Position numbers and translations under genes: made by a program. DNA of 64,000 nucleotides, from NCBI GenBank assembly GCA_020912385.1, contig CP087220.1, positions 744,001 through 808,000 of the forward strand, given 5' to 3'. This document shows positions 21,617 through 34,726 of the stretch, piece by piece; the stretch's first letter is position 1; each line of letters begins with the position of its first letter. Source of the stretch: Neofusicoccum parvum. Its lineage: Eukaryota > Ascomycota > Dothideomycetes > Botryosphaeriales > Botryosphaeriaceae. The notes beneath the pieces are model-generated. The model was not told where the DNA came from and did not search any database. It worked only from the letters and a program-made list of their open reading frames with translations.

Positions 21617-24600
21617 TCAGCCAAGCCCCTCTGTTCCGTTCAAAAGGACATCCAGCAGGTCATAGCCTCCAACGTCCGGTCCGTAGGCATTGCTGTTCAC
21701 GTCTACACCGTAGGAATTCAGTAGAGGGTCCAGGGGAAGGGCGAGCCAGTCCGCTCCACCGTTGGCTCCAAAGCCGCCGTAGTCGTTGCCGTCGCTGCCA
21801 AAGCCGCCGAATTGGTTGCTGTTGCTATTAGCGCTACCGCCGTTGTTGTTCGGAACTTGGCTGTGCGAGTTGTATGGCGAGCCGAAGGTCGGTGGCGGCA
21901 TGATCGAGATGTTGTTCGAACCTGGGTCATACGTCTCAGTGCTGATACCCCAAAGTGGGTGGCTAGGGTTTGGCGTCGCACGACCGTTGGAAGCTGCAGG
22001 GCTGGTGGGACCGCTAAGGCCACTGGAGTTGTAGTTGGACCATTGCGGGTTGTTCCCGTTGGCGCTGTTATTGTATCCCTGGCCAGGGTGAGGAGGCGGC
22101 ATCATGGGGTTGCCAAAGTTATTATGCTGATTCGAGGTAATTCCCGATGTGGTCGGGAGGCTCGGGCTTTGGCTTGTGGCACGGCTGGCTTGCATGGAGC
22201 CTCTGCCGGAGCCCGATCCTGCCAGGCGCACGAACCGAGACTTGATACGTGTGATGAGAGTGATGAGCATGTCTGCGAAGCGATTGCCCACGTGCACGTC
22301 ATCAACGATGCAGTTGCGCAACGCTGAGACAGCTTCCTCCATCAGACCAAGCGAGAGAGCCACGTCATCCTCCGTGGCGCCGAGCGCAAAAGTCTTGAGT
22401 AGAATGATCGTGACGGAGATGATGCGGAAGAAAGTTCGAACGGGCGCATGCTTGAGGTATCCTCCTGGCTCCAGACCTTTGGTGACGATGATCAGGACAT
22501 TGCGGCAGCCGTCAACAACTTCCCGAATGAAGTGGCGGTCATCGCCGTACCACCGCACGAGCATGTGCGGAGGAATCGTACCGGCTGGGATCGATCCGAG
22601 ACCATTGGCCTCGTTAGCCGCAGCAGCTGCGTGTGTGTTTGTAACGCATCGCTCGACCACTGCTTGCAAAGCGAGAGAGTTGATGTACACCCTGCTGTAT
22701 TCATACTCGATAGCTAGGATCTCGTGCATCAGTTTGGGAACTGTTCACTGTTAGCGGACTATTGCGGCATTATGCTCGAAAGATTTGAGGCATACTTATG
22801 TTCTTGTACCTATCCAGATGAGAGCGGAATTCGCGGAGGAGAGGCTGGAACTCAGCCAAGAGCTTCTTATACTCCTGAGTTTTGATCAGTTCGCGTGTGC
22901 GCCGACGGTTAGAGAACATGTCTTGATTTCCTTTCTCCATGATGACGGCGATCTCCATCCAGAAGTATAGGACCATCTCTTGGCTATTGATCCTTCGCTC
23001 TGTGTTCGGAGAACTACCGGCCTCTTCGCGGATTATCTTACCCGTCCTCTTCAGCATCGAGAACCGATCTTGCAGGCGGTCATCAGGACTCTTTAAAAAT
23101 GTCTTGTCTCTCTGGGAGCGTGGAAGCATTGAAGTGAGCCCGACTCGGCCGCTGGTTTGGGTGATGTAGATCAACAGAAGCTCTCGGAGGTGATTCTTCC
23201 GTCGGAAATAGGCTTCAACTTTCGCGGGCGGAAGGTGCTTGTTCTCGTCGTGGAATTCAGTCTCGCTCTTGTCGTCAAACACACCAATCTCGTAAGCCAA
23301 TGCCAGGGCATTCCCGAGTAGCATCCAGCACATCCTGTCACTTCTCCAGCACGGTTCTAGCCAGCTGTCGATCCTTTGACCGCCCGAGCCCCTGTACTGG
23401 TCGTCCACCGCTTCAGAAAGGCACCCGTTGACCATGCTAGCCATAGTAGCTTCGTCGGGAGCCATAAGCTCGTCATCATCGTCTCCTGGGGGAAAGTGCA
23501 AAGCGCGAGGGTGCCATTCGGTGAGGAGCATAAGACTCTCCACAGTGCCTAGAGTGCGAAGACCCTTGCGAGACAAAGGGTTCACATCGCAGCCTTGCTC
23601 GGCACCAGCACCGCAAAAGCCACCTCCAAATTGCTCCTGGCCCCATATCATGCGATCTATCATTCCTTGGAGATAGTTCCACAGCTTCTCGTGGATGGCG
23701 TAGGGGCGCGAGCTTGAGCCTGGGCCAGACAAAGCCATGTATCGGGACGAGACGGTCAGAAGGGTGACGACGAGCATTGGCTCTTCGGTGAGCAAGATTT
23801 GGTGCGACTCGTATTTCTCGAAGTTGGGCACGACGATGGGTGTCAGAGGTGACAGGTACCTGTAGAAGTAGTCAAGGTAGGCGATGCCCTCTCTGGCGGT
23901 GAACCAGCCGGCACGCACAAAACGGAACCTCGACCATGCTTTGACGGCCTGCTCAAAACCACCCTGGCTATTGACTTCGCCTTCTACCTGTCCTGGTGCA
24001 ATGGCCGGGTCTATGGCGAGCTCGGTGGCGGTCCGTGTACTAGGACTCGGGAACGGGTGGGCGCCGTTGACTCCGGGACTTGTCAGATTAGGCTGGGAGT
24101 TGGGCGTGGTGCCGGCGAGCGAGGCGGTGCTCAAGGTGCGCTGGTGCATGCTGGTGCTGTTGGACCGGTGGTGGTCCATGTCGCCGGTGCGGCCGGCGGC
24201 CTCGAAGAGCAGGTTGAGGGCGTCATGGCCACTAAAGACCTCCTTGGACTGCAAGATGGCTGTCGTCTCATTGTTCACCTGCTGCTGATCATCGTGTGAG
24301 GACTGCTGACCTGCGTTGGGGCGTCGCAGGGGCTGCAGGCGGCCAACCGAACCGCCGGGAGTCAGCGGGCGCTCTATGGACGGCGTTGTTGCGTGCTGGC
24401 TGAAGCCGGAGCGGCGCGGGGTCTCGGAGTCCTCCCGAAGGCGCTTGCGGCCGTTGTGGATCTCGAAGTCGGAGGGCCCGTCGTCGTCGAGGCCCTCGCC
24501 GCCGTCCTGCGGCTTGCGTTTGCGGCGGGTGGCGGAGAAGAAGCACTCTTTGCTCTCGCGGCGGCAGCGCACGCACGGCGGGTCGTGGGGGTTGTCGACG

Positions 24601-24746
24601 GGCCCCAGGTCGCAGCGCACCTTGCGGCGGCGGCAGGGAATGCAGGCCTGGTAGGTCCGGGTGTGCGAGCCGCCTGCGGACAGGCCCTTTGCGGGCGGCG
24701 AGGCGCTGTCGGCCTGCGCGCTGTGTGAGGGCGTCGAGTTGGACAT
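21617..24746 (-). CDS. Zn2Cys6 transcription factor with fungal-specific regulatory domain
   Basis: Two exons, 24746-22796 and 22740-21617, encode 1024 residues from the first ATG; the intron is 55 nt (GTATGC to AACAG). The zinc cluster is at residues 35-68: CIPCRRRKVRCDLG, then PPCVRCRRESKEC, with six cysteines spaced C-x2-C-x6-C-x12-C-x2-C-x6-C. It is followed by a basic run, ATRRKRK. The long 12-residue loop and the DNPHDPPC sequence resemble the Aro80/ARCA type of regulators, but that assignment is tentative. The middle region has the membrane-like helices of the fungal transcription-factor homology domain, including MLVVTLLTVSSRYMAL. The splice joins YKNI to PKLMHEILAIEYEYSRVYIN, a conserved family segment. 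The last 200 residues are Asn/Gly/Ser-rich, probably an activation domain. It binds DNA in the nucleus; target genes are unknown. Confidence 0.88.
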
Positions 24747-25397
24747 GGTCGCGTCGGTGTTCAGCGTCTCGGTTTGCGACGGCACAGCGCCCTGAGAGCT
24801 CGCTCGAGGCCTGCGAAGGCGGGGTTTCGTTGATCGCCGGAGCCGAGCTGTGGGTCAGGTCGCCCGAGGCTGAGGACGGCGCATCAACGCCGGGAGAGCA
24901 TGCACCGACGGCGCAGCGCTGCCAATTGTGCGGAGGTGGTGCGCGACTGGGCTGCACCAAGGTCGAGAGGGCGGCCCAGGTGGTCGTTGAGCGGCCGTCG
25001 TCAGCACCGAGTCACGAGTGTGCGCCCGCCCGCCTTATGCACGCGCGAGCGCCGGAGGGGCAAGGCGTAGGAGTGCGCGCAGGCTTAACCTCATCCATCC
25101 GAACAGGCAGGTGAGCTGCCCCAGCGCAGTCCACTGCGCCTCTCCACGCCGCCGCGAGTCAACTTTTTAATGACAGGATTGCTCTAGCCAGCCGCCGCCC
25201 GCGTGCAATTGGATGCTGCTGCCATCGCGATGGAGCTTCTACGAGTCTAAAGCCTTCCGTGCAGTAGCGCCCGTCGCGACGCCCATGTTCCCCTCTCCGC
25301 CGCCGGCGATCATGAGCCAGCCCGTATTGTGCTCGCCGAACGAAGTAAGGAGAAAAGCCACCCCGCAGCGTCCGCTGATTCTGTAGGGTAATTGAAA
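24747..25397. other. Intergenic, upstream of the transcription factor
   Basis: The region is GC-rich and contains the promoter and leader of the Zn2Cys6 gene and the 3' side of the Hnt3 gene. The reading frame of the transcription factor continues upstream of its first ATG without an in-frame stop for some distance but offers no other ATG that I found. No other gene is supported. Confidence 0.45.
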
Positions 25398-26311
25398 CTA
25401 CTCGCTCTTCCACTGCCCAAACTCCTCGCTGAGATGTGTCTTCAGCCGCTTCACGTCCTTTCCGAGATTCTGCTGGCACCGCCAGCACAGGAAGTCTCTG
25501 TTCAGATAGCCCGCCTCGCCCGGGCGTCTTCTTGGGTCGTCCGCCGCCAGCGGGAACGCGTCCAATGGGATGAGGAACGGCGTCGAGAAGCTGTTGTAGT
25601 GCTTCCGGTGTTTCAGGCAGGCCGAATGCCGGTCTGGAGAGAGGACATGGATGTGCAGGTTGGCCATGGATGGGCCAGCATGTATTCCGGCGAGGAGATC
25701 CGTGGCCCAGTCCCGCCCGGGGGGTAGGTTGGCCTCGTCCGGCGGACTTTCCGATTCCATTGCCGCTATCCGCGTCTGTTCTTGTTTGGAGAAGCGCCCG
25801 TACTTTCGGCGGAGCTCACTGGCCACCATCTTCTTGACTCTTTCCGCCTCGGCCTTGCAAGCTTCAAGAAATTGAGCATCCTCAAACGCCTCGAACGGGT
25901 GCACGAGCGTCTTCTGCTGATCACGCGGCAGGACCAGGCAATGAATCACAGACTTCGGGAAGAGGTCATTAATGACGACGAAATTGTCGTTGTAGTCAAT
26001 CACTCTCTCGGGCCCGAATTGCTCGGGGTGGTTGATGTAGGCGCCCAGGCCATACATGCCGGGGAACACTCTAGTGCCGACGGTGGTGGACTTGCGGCTT
26101 CCCTTGGATGCCGTGCCCGAGGGCTTGGGCTGCTTTCGGGACATGAGCTCTGTGACTGTCAACATTCAGCGTATGCACCCTGGACTACGCAGCGATACGC
26201 ACACGCGTTGGGGCGTTTGCTGCCTGCCGAGTTTGTTGTGTCTGCCACTGTCTCTCCCTTCATCTCCTCGCCCGTAGCAGGGTGCTCCTGAGCTTCGTCG
26301 TTTGCAGGCAT
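25398..26311 (-). CDS. hnt3: Aprataxin-like DNA-adenylate hydrolase (Hnt3)
   Basis: Two exons, 26311-26203 and 26155-25398, encode 288 residues. The 47-nt intron is near the lower limit for fungi but restores RPNAFTELMSRK, the conserved family N-terminus. The HIT domain contains VVINDLFPKSVIHCLVLPRD and the histidine-triad block MANLHIHVLSPD near residues 201-211, followed by KHRKHYNSFSTPFLIPL. The C-terminal zinc-binding part has FLCWRCQQNLG and LKTHLSEEFGQW, matching the C2HE finger of aprataxin/Hnt3. Role: removes AMP from 5'-adenylated DNA ends left by abortive ligation, in the nucleus, in single-strand break repair. All catalytic histidines appear intact. The gene is divergent from the DEAH helicase at 26577, 265 bp between ATGs. 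Confidence 0.93.
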
Positions 26312-26576
26312 GGCGGGAGGAGCGCGGGCGCAGCGGCCAAGACGATTGAGGTGATCAAACCTTCGCGGACCAAAGAGGAAGCTGGTGAAGTGAAAGGAAC
26401 TGGCCGGCGCTGAGTCATGGGCTGTTGTCCGGCTCAGCCCTACGGGAGGGAAAGTCAGCCGAGCTGGAGCCCGCGCCAGAAATTCGTCCACGACTTTGCC
26501 GATCGTTTCCCCACGTCCTGCACCATGGCACAACCACCGCACCTGCGTCACTCCAGCCCGCCCTGCATCCGCGAGG

Positions 26577-29500
26577 ATGCCCAAGAATCCTCACCCCCCG
26601 CGCCGCGGCGGCTCCAAGAAACCGGCCCCTCCCTCTCTCCCTCCCGGTGAAGACACCAGCTTCATTGTCTTCTCCAACTCCAAGGGCGAACCCAAGAAGA
26701 GCAAAAAGACCGACAGCAATGCGAAGCCCGATGCAAATGACAAAGGGAAGGCCAAGGCCAAAGGCGCGCCTGAACAGCCTGAGGATGCGCCCAAGAAGCC
26801 CGATGCGCGCACCGTTATCGGCGGCGCCTCATGGACTGGGAAGCTACCTGTCAATATGCTCTCCGAGCATTGCCAGAAGCAGAAGTGGGATAAGCCAGAA
26901 TACACGATGGTATATAGGAAGGAACACCATGTTGTCGGCTGCGCTTATGCTAATGCATCTGTAGAATAAGGTCAAAGGCGGCTTCGTCTCCCACGTAATT
27001 CTCAAGGCGACCAACCCCAAAACCCGCGAATCCACCACTCTGCCTCCCATTAGGCTTCCCATCGAGAATCAAGACCTTGCTGTGCAGCCAACTGCTCTGG
27101 AAGCTCGCCATTTCGCCGCCACTTACACCCTCTACCGCGTAGCTAATATGAAGAACATCCACATGATGATGCCCCCGAACTACCGAGACCTGTGGAAAGG
27201 ACCATTTGCAGACATGAAGAAAGAGGACGTCAAAAGTGGCAAAGGCTGGATGTACGAAGCAGATCCGTTCGTGGCACACAAGGAGAGGGAGCAGGCCAAG
27301 GCCGAGGCAGACAAGAAGCGAGAGGAAACTGCGAAGCAGCGGGAGAAGGCGAAGAGCCAGCCCGCCGGCGTAGGAGGGCCATCTAGTGGTGGAAGCAATA
27401 TCATGCGTGGCTGGACCCGTGTGCCGAAGCTCGATATGGGCAAGAGGGTCCGAACGGAAATCGAGCGCTTGATTCGCCGGGACGCCGTATGGAACCCACA
27501 CAGCGTCAAGATATCATCTGCCCAACGGTCAGCTCTTGTGGACGAAATTGTCAAGCTAGGATTCCGTAAAAGCCACGTTGAAGAGGCCGCAGAGACCTGC
27601 AAAGACCGGGAAGAGATTCTCGAATGGCTTCTCATTCATGTGCCTGAGGACGACCTCCCACCTTGGAGTCTACCCGAGGGCTACACCGCCGGCATCAGCA
27701 TGGCAAGTGGAAACCTGAAGCGGGAAGCCGCTATCAAGCGTCTTGCTGCTACTGGATATGCGGTGGAACTCTGCGAGGAGGCCCTTGATTCTTTCAACGG
27801 TGACGAGGCGAAAGCCGCAAGCTTGCTACAAGCTCGTCTTTTGGGCGATGACGAGCTTGCGGACCAGCTGTCCAGCACGACTATCGCCGACGCGGTGGGT
27901 GAGCCTCATGAAGATTTTTGGGCCGAGGAACAGACTATTCTGGCTTCGATTTACGACGAGAGATATTCCGCCATCGCCAATGACCAGTGCCAAACTCGAC
28001 TCGAAATTTCCGACGGGACTAAAACCGAATTCTTGCTGAATGTCCGCAAGCCTCATGGACTGTATCCGAATGTCCCACCCATCATCTCCCTAAACGCGAA
28101 AATACCCGCCTACATTCGACTGAGTATCATCAGGCAAGCGTTGAACCATGCGAAAGAAAACTTTCTTGGCGACCAGATGATCTTTAACATTGTCGATTGG
28201 TTGGAGCACGAGATACCTGCCATCATTGCCAATCCTGGAAGGCTCACTGATGTGTCTTCTGCAATCTCTGCGGCAGATACTGGTGCCCATGCCGAAGAAG
28301 TCAAGCAAAAAGAGAAGAGGCAACGTCGGCCAAGGCCGGTGAATCTACGGCCTGGCTCTCAGGCTAGTCAACGCATGCTTGAGCAATGGCAAGCAAAGCG
28401 GAATTCACCAGAGCAGCAACGCATGCTTCGCGCAAGAGAAAAGCTACCAGCTTGGGCGTTGCAGGAGGAAATCGTCGATGCGGTCGACCAGCACCAAGTC
28501 GTGATCATCTCTGGAGAGACCGGGTCCGGTAAATCCACTCAATCAGTTCAGTTTATCCTCGATGATATGATCCAACATAAGCTTGGTGAAGCTGTCAACA
28601 TCGTCTGTACGCAACCCCGGCGTATCTCTGCGCTGGGTCTAGCGGACAGAGTAGCTGATGAGCGGTGCACCGCTGTTGGTGAAGAAGTCGGATACTCTAT
28701 CCGTGGTGAATCCAGGCACAAGCCTGGGGTCACGAAGCTGACTTTCATGACTACCGGTGTTCTCCTCCGCCGGCTTCAGACATCTGGCGGGAGCCCGGAA
28801 GATGTTGTGGCCTCCTTGGCAGACATCACTCATGTCGTGGTCGACGAAGTGCACGAGCGCAGCCTGGATACGGACTTTCTTCTTGTCTTATTGAGAGATG
28901 TGTTGAAACAGCGCAAGGATCTCAGAGTGATATTAATGAGCGCTACACTCGATGCCGACGTGTTCGCGTCTTACTTCAGGCCAGCCGTGGGTAAAGTGGG
29001 TATGATCGAGATCCAGGGCCGTACACACCCTGTGACGGACTACTACGTCGATGATGTGATTCGCATGGCCGGATTCAATGGTCACTCGGTAGATGAAGAC
29101 TGGGAAGACGAAGAATCCCAGAAGAACATCGGTGGTACGCTAAGGAGCATGGGCATGCGGATCAACTACGACTTGATTGCGCAAACTGTACAGTACATCG
29201 ACGCGGAATTAGGATCCCAGGATGGAGCCATCCTTATCTTCCTACCTGGAACCATGGAGATTGACAGGACACTGCAGGTAAGTCACGGTCATGCATTGAA
29301 TGCGATCTACACTTAGCTAAAACCATACTCTAGGCTCTCCGCCCGATGTCACATCTCCACGCTCTTCCTCTTCACGCATCGTTACTCCCAGTCGAACAGC
29401 GTCGTGTGTTTCCACCGCCTCCAAAGGGAAAGAGAAAGGTGATTGCATCCACCAATGTAGCCGAAACTTCAATCACCATTGAAGACGTCGTGGCTGTCAT

Positions 29501-30895
29501 TGACACCGGACGGGTGAAAGAAACCAGTTTTGATCCCTCAAACAACATGGTAAAGCTTGCCGAGACCTGGGCCTCCCGTGCCGCCTGCAAGCAGCGCCGA
29601 GGCCGTGCTGGTCGTGTGCGAGCCGGTATCTGCTACAAACTTTACACGCGGAACGTGGAGAGAGAGAAGATGATGGAGAGACCAGATCCTGAGATCAGGC
29701 GAGTTCCTCTGGAGCAACTTTGCCTTTCGGTTAAGGCAATGGGTGTCAAAGATGTGGCTAGCTTCCTTGGTGGCGCCCTCACGCCGCCCGACAGTGTGGC
29801 CGTAGAAGGTGCCCTGGAACTTCTTGGGCGGATGGGAGCTATCGATGGCGACGAAATGACCGCTCTTGGACGACATCTTGCCGTCGTCCCAGCCGATCTC
29901 CGCTGTGCAAAGCTCATGGTCTACGGCGCAACATTCGGCTGCCTGGAATCCTGTCTAACTATGGCCTCTATCCTCACCGTCCGCAGCCCCTTTGTTTCTC
30001 CACAAGCTAAACGTGAGGAGTCCAAGGCGGCACGGTCCTCGTTCGGCAAGGGCCAAGGCGACCTCATCGCCGACCTCCGCGCATACGAGCACTGGACTGG
30101 CCTCAAAGAGAAGGGCATTGCACCCCGCGATCTACGCGCCTGGTGCGAGCAAAACTTCTTGAGTACCCAGACTCTCAACGACATCACCTCCAACCGGCGC
30201 CAATACCTGTCCTCGCTGCAAGAAACGGGCTTCATCCCGCTACGCTACTCCTCATACAGCGCCTCAGCCGCGCATGAAGCCGCCTCGCTCAACCGTCACA
30301 ACACCAACGACGCCCTCCTACGCGCCCTGGTTGCCGGCTCCTTCAACCCGCAGATCGCGCGCATCGACTTTCCAGACAAAAAGTTCGCCGCTTCCGTCTC
30401 CGGCGCCGTCGAGCTGGACCCCGAGGCCCGCACCATCAAGTACTTCAACCAGGACAACGGCCGCGTCTTCGTGCACCCCAGCTCGACGTTGTTTGATGCC
30501 CAAGGCTTCCCGAGCGGCGCCGCGTTCATGAGCTACTTCACCAAGATGGCGACCAGTAAGGTCTTCATCCGGGACCTAACGCGTAAGTTCTCCATCCATA
30601 CATTTTGAAATGACAATAAGATTAACGCGGTGGCTGTTCTGCAGCGTTTAACTCCTACTCCCTCCTCCTCTTCTCCGGCCCCATTACCCTCGACACCATG
30701 GGCCGCGGCATCGTCGTCGAGGGCTGGCTGCGCCTGCGTGGCTGGGCACGAATCGGTGTGCTGGTGTCGCGGTTGCGTATGATGTTGGATGAGGCGCTGG
30801 CGCGGAAGATCGATGACCCGAGTATGGACCTGGCTGGAAGCGATGTCGTCGGTGTAGTGAGGAAGCTTGTGGAGCTGGATGGGCTGGATAGGTGA
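26577..30895 (+). CDS. DEAH-box RNA helicase, DHX57/YLR419W type
   Basis: Four exons, 26577-26909, 26965-29277, 29334-30582 and 30645-30895, encode 1381 residues. The N-terminus is a Lys/Pro-rich low-complexity region. A UBA-like domain lies near 362-405 (AIKRLAATGYAVELCEEAL) and an RWD domain near 428-530 (FWAEEQTILASIYDERY). The helicase core has motif I GETGSGKS near 628, motif II DEVH near 737, SAT near 769, and motifs V-VI in STNVAETSITIEDV and QRRGRAGRV. A helicase-associated and an OB-fold domain complete the C-terminus. The UBA-RWD-DEAH order is that of human DHX57 and yeast YLR419W. Role: ATP-dependent RNA remodelling, probably cytoplasmic and translation-related; the precise target is not established. 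The first acceptor could alternatively lie six bases downstream, changing two residues. Confidence 0.94.
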
Positions 30896-31654
30896 GCACG
30901 TGGGGAGAAGCTACCAGGTTGTGCGATTGGGTGCGTGGGTTGAAGAGTAGTTCTGCAGTTTCAATAGAGAAGTGGTTGAAATGGTCTCGCGCTATTTGGC
31001 ATTATCGTGATGTCGGTCGTGGTGAAGCAGCTGATCAGTAAGCGACAGCTGAATAGTCACAAATCGATTCCCAGAGCTAAGCAAGACGTGTACGGACAAG
31101 CTCTTTCGAAGAGACATTTACGTTGGAGCGTCAATTGACGATGGCGTGGCTGGGTTGTGACTAGGACTAATAAAAGTTAGCAGAGATCCATCATGCTTAA
31201 GATAGTAGTCTGACTAGTCAATTGAGCCAGAGATTTTTTAAGAATACCATCACTGAATACCTTCGACATCTTTTGATATAATCACTAATGTTTAACTATC
31301 TCGAGCCGTGGAGGTCTTTTCACAATGAAGACTCTTGGCCTTCACAAATTCAATTATTCACAGGAGCTAGCTACTCCGACTAAATGACACGACACCCACT
31401 TTCTTGGGTTTATTGCTGCCTATACCGACTTACTACCATTCCCTGATTCCGGTAATTCAAGCTCCAGCGAACCATCCAAGCAAGGCCGATGCCTTTCGAT
31501 CCAACAAGGCTCCCTAGAGGGTAAAAGAGATAAGAAACAAAATACCCACCCACGCACAGCCAGACTCAGTATCTTGCATCGCCTCCATAAACGACACAGC
31601 CCCCTTACGTTCTTCCACCTCCGCGCCTCCACTAACACCGCACAGACAATACAT
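30896..31654. other. Intergenic, convergent 3' ends, no gene seen
   Basis: This 759-bp gap lies between the 3' ends of the helicase gene and the BRCT gene. Its centre (about 31140-31380) is AT-rich. No RNA gene or family-like frame was recognised. Confidence 0.5.
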
Positions 31655-34600
31655 TCACAACGCCCTTCCCTCAGCAGCCCTTCTCCTCATGACTCTACTC
31701 CCCACACCGCCAATCTCTCCAGCCTCGTCACCTGCGTCCTGCACGCGCCCGATCCGCTCAACCGCCCTCATCACATCACCCGCAGTCGCCTCATCTTCCG
31801 CCAACACCTTCCCACCCAATCTCCTGATCACCTCAGCGCGCTCCGCCTCGCCCTCGCCGTCACCCCAGACGAGGGCTTGGCTAGCCGCCGGGGCCGTCGC
31901 GTTCCAGGACACGGCAGCCGCCTCCGAATCGGGGGCGTGCGAGGCCGACGTGGTCGCAGCCGTGGTAGAGAACGAGGTTTGGGCAGAAATTGATGACGGG
32001 GCGGATCCATTGGATACCATGCTTGGTGCGCGGCCGAGCTTGCGGCGCTGCCGGTTCCGCGCGCCGCCGTTGTCGGAACCGGCGGAAACCGGGCGGGCGG
32101 ATTGATTTTGCTGCTGTTGCTTTTTCTGAGCGAGGAGCGCGGCCATGGTGGTGTTGAGAGCGGCGGAATCGGTTGGCGGCGGAACGGGTGCTGCGGAGGG
32201 CCTGTCGCACGAGATCGGTGGGGTGATGGTGGTGGGGTTGGATGGCTGTGCGTGATGCTGCGGGTGCTTCCGCTCTGCACGCGATATATTTGCCGTTAAA
32301 GGTTTACGGGGAGCATTGGCCTCAGACGGAGACAGCTCCTGCAGGTGTTTCTGAGAGGCTGTGTCACCATAGGCAGGTGGTGCGAGATCGCCATCCGGGG
32401 AAGCCGCTGCACCGGGCCCGCCGGCCATTTCGTCGCACTCGCTGCCAGATTCGTAGAATGGCATCGCGCGCTTGCTCGGACGAGCTTGCTGCCGCTTTTC
32501 CGGCTTCCCGGCTTCTAGATTCTCCAAGCTTTCCTCTCGCCCCGGGTTAAGGCGATCCGGAGACGCCGCTTTCGATAGTGCGAGTTTATTGTGACTACCA
32601 TGCTCTCGCACAACACTGGCAATCTTCGTCAGCAGCGGTTCATGTGGTAATGACGTAAGTGCAGAAGCGGCACGAACAGTTGAAATCGAACACGGGAGAC
32701 GAAATAGTGTATTCAAAGTCCCGCCTCCGCGTCAGAAGACGAGCACGCTCGGCCGATCTAGCCATTGGCTTACCGTTCTTTGAGGGAAGGTTCCGTGCTC
32801 TCTCCGGAGCTTTTACGCATCTGCGCCTGTTGTGACGACCCTCTAGATCGCCTAGCAGGTAAAAGAAGCGGGTGATCGTCAAAAGGCTGACGTACACCGA
32901 TGGAGATGCACTTCCACAACCAGGATGGAGTCACGACTGGAATCGAACGGTCTAGACAGAACTTGACCTTGGGATTCTGGGGTGAGTCAGAATTGCAAAT
33001 CAAGACAGACACGCTGTCTTTCAGGATTTCGTCATAGGTCGCCCCTGAGTAAGCAGCTGATTTAGTGAATGTGACGTATTCCCTAAATGGGGTCGACTTA
33101 CCCATTAGCTTCACGACTTTAGATACATGCAACCGGTCGTAGTCAGTAAACAAAGTAGACGTAACAACCATCTTTTCGAAGCCTGTAGGAATGTTAATGG
33201 TGTTTCTCCCAAGCGAACAAGGATCTTACCAGGAATTGGGATCCGAGGAAACGGTTTGCAGATCACCTCTTCAGTGGGATCGACAATCTTTTTTCGGTAA
33301 AGGCACTTCTCCACCCACCATTCGTTCACCCGCGTGAGAGCTTCAGCAACAAGTGGGAGATCCTCGAGCGCATCGCGAGGGGCATCCGAGGGTGTGATCA
33401 GGAAGCCCTTTTCCAGGTCCGAATCATCGTGTGAACAAAGTTGTTCTTGTGTGACTGCAAGTTCAGCTCCGTTTTGTTGGAGATGCTCTTGAAGGATCGC
33501 GGTCTACACTAGTGAGCGGGTACTTCTCGAATCTGCTAAGCCAGGCAGGAACATACCTTAACCCTGTCAAAGCCATATACATATATGACTCTGCCATCGA
33601 AACAACCTGCAGTGGTCTTTGGACGAGGCGGTCGGTCTCGCGCACCGTCAAATTGATCCATGCTGGCGCTTCGTCGGATTTCTGCTTTGTTCATCGCTGG
33701 GACTACTTCGTTGCTGACAAGGCCGTCAGACTTTGGGTCTTGCCAAGAATCGTCCGCTTCTTGCTTGGGGCCGCTAAAGCTGCCAGAGGTGATGTCGTTC
33801 CAGATGGCTGAGCTTTGGCTACCCAGCTTTGTGCTCGCCGTGCGCCTCAGTTTTCGTCTGCCCTCGCCATCTTCTCCAGCAGAATTTCGCAATCGTTTCC
33901 CCAGTGGTGTCGTCTCAGCCGATAGCTTCTTGAAAGCCCCCTTCCCACGCTCCTCTCTGGGCAGTATCGGGTCGTATAAAGTCTCGTCAAGGGTCATTCT
34001 CCGCTCGATACTGTCGGTGATCCACTCGAGCGAGACAGTCTTGATTTTGTGCTGCCGTGCAAAGTCGTACTTCTTGCCTGTTGGGACCGCGACGATGAGG
34101 TGGGTGACAGCCTTCGTCAGGTCGCCCTGATAGAAAGCGCCGTGGGCGATGACCGTGTCTTCGAGGTACTTCCTCTGCGATACTGTCTGCCATCAGCAAT
34201 TGCAGCTCAAGGACAGAAACTGCTGCTCACATTCCTCGAATCCCGTTATGCAGATGCGCAGGTCAAAAAAGGTGGGCACGCGGTGCTCTTCCTCCAGCTT
34301 CTCCACATCTGTCTCCCCGCCTTGAAGCCATGACTCTCGCACGGCGGCAACCCACTTGGGCGTCACAACCTTGACATCTGGCCGCTCCTTGGCAACGTAT
34401 TTGTACTTATGGGTGTCGATGTGGCCGACGACGAGGTGGGTCACATCAGAGGTAAGGTCGTACTTGTGGGCGGCGCCCATTTCGGTAGCCCATTTTGCGA
34501 GCTCATTCTGCCAGACACGCATGGTCAGTACTCAGGGACGGGTTGCAGGGCAGGGAGAGGCGCACTCGTTGTTCGGCGTTGATGGAGGTGCAGCACAGGA

Positions 34601-34726
34601 TAACGCCGGCAAGAGGCGACTGGGCGCGGGCTGGACGCTGTTAACAGTGCGCACAATTGAAGAGCGAGGCAAAGGCCGGGGCAAAGGCGGGAGCAGGAGC
34701 GTACCCTGATCTGCTTGGTCCGGCAT
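31655..34726 (-). CDS. rad4: BRCT-repeat replication/checkpoint protein (Dpb11/Rad4/TopBP1)
   Basis: Eight exons, 34726-34705, 34630-34566, 34507-34231, 34182-33557, 33503-33230, 33182-33102, 33044-32774 and 32615-31655, encode 858 residues and close in frame. Four BRCT domains are visible. BRCT1 (about 12-105) has LAGVILCCTSIN and YDLTSDVTHLVVG. BRCT2 (about 112-195) has HGAFYQGDLTKAVTHLIV. BRCT3 (about 310-400) starts GCFDGRVIYVYGFD and ends VNEWWVEKCL. BRCT4 (about 405-510) runs from FEKMVVTSTLF to VTPSWLWKC. The tail is disordered and basic. Role: nuclear scaffold that binds phosphorylated Sld3/Sld2-type partners for origin firing and activates the ATR-type checkpoint. The first exon has only seven codons plus one base. 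The junction of exons 7 and 8 is the least certain because the tail is poorly conserved. Confidence 0.88.
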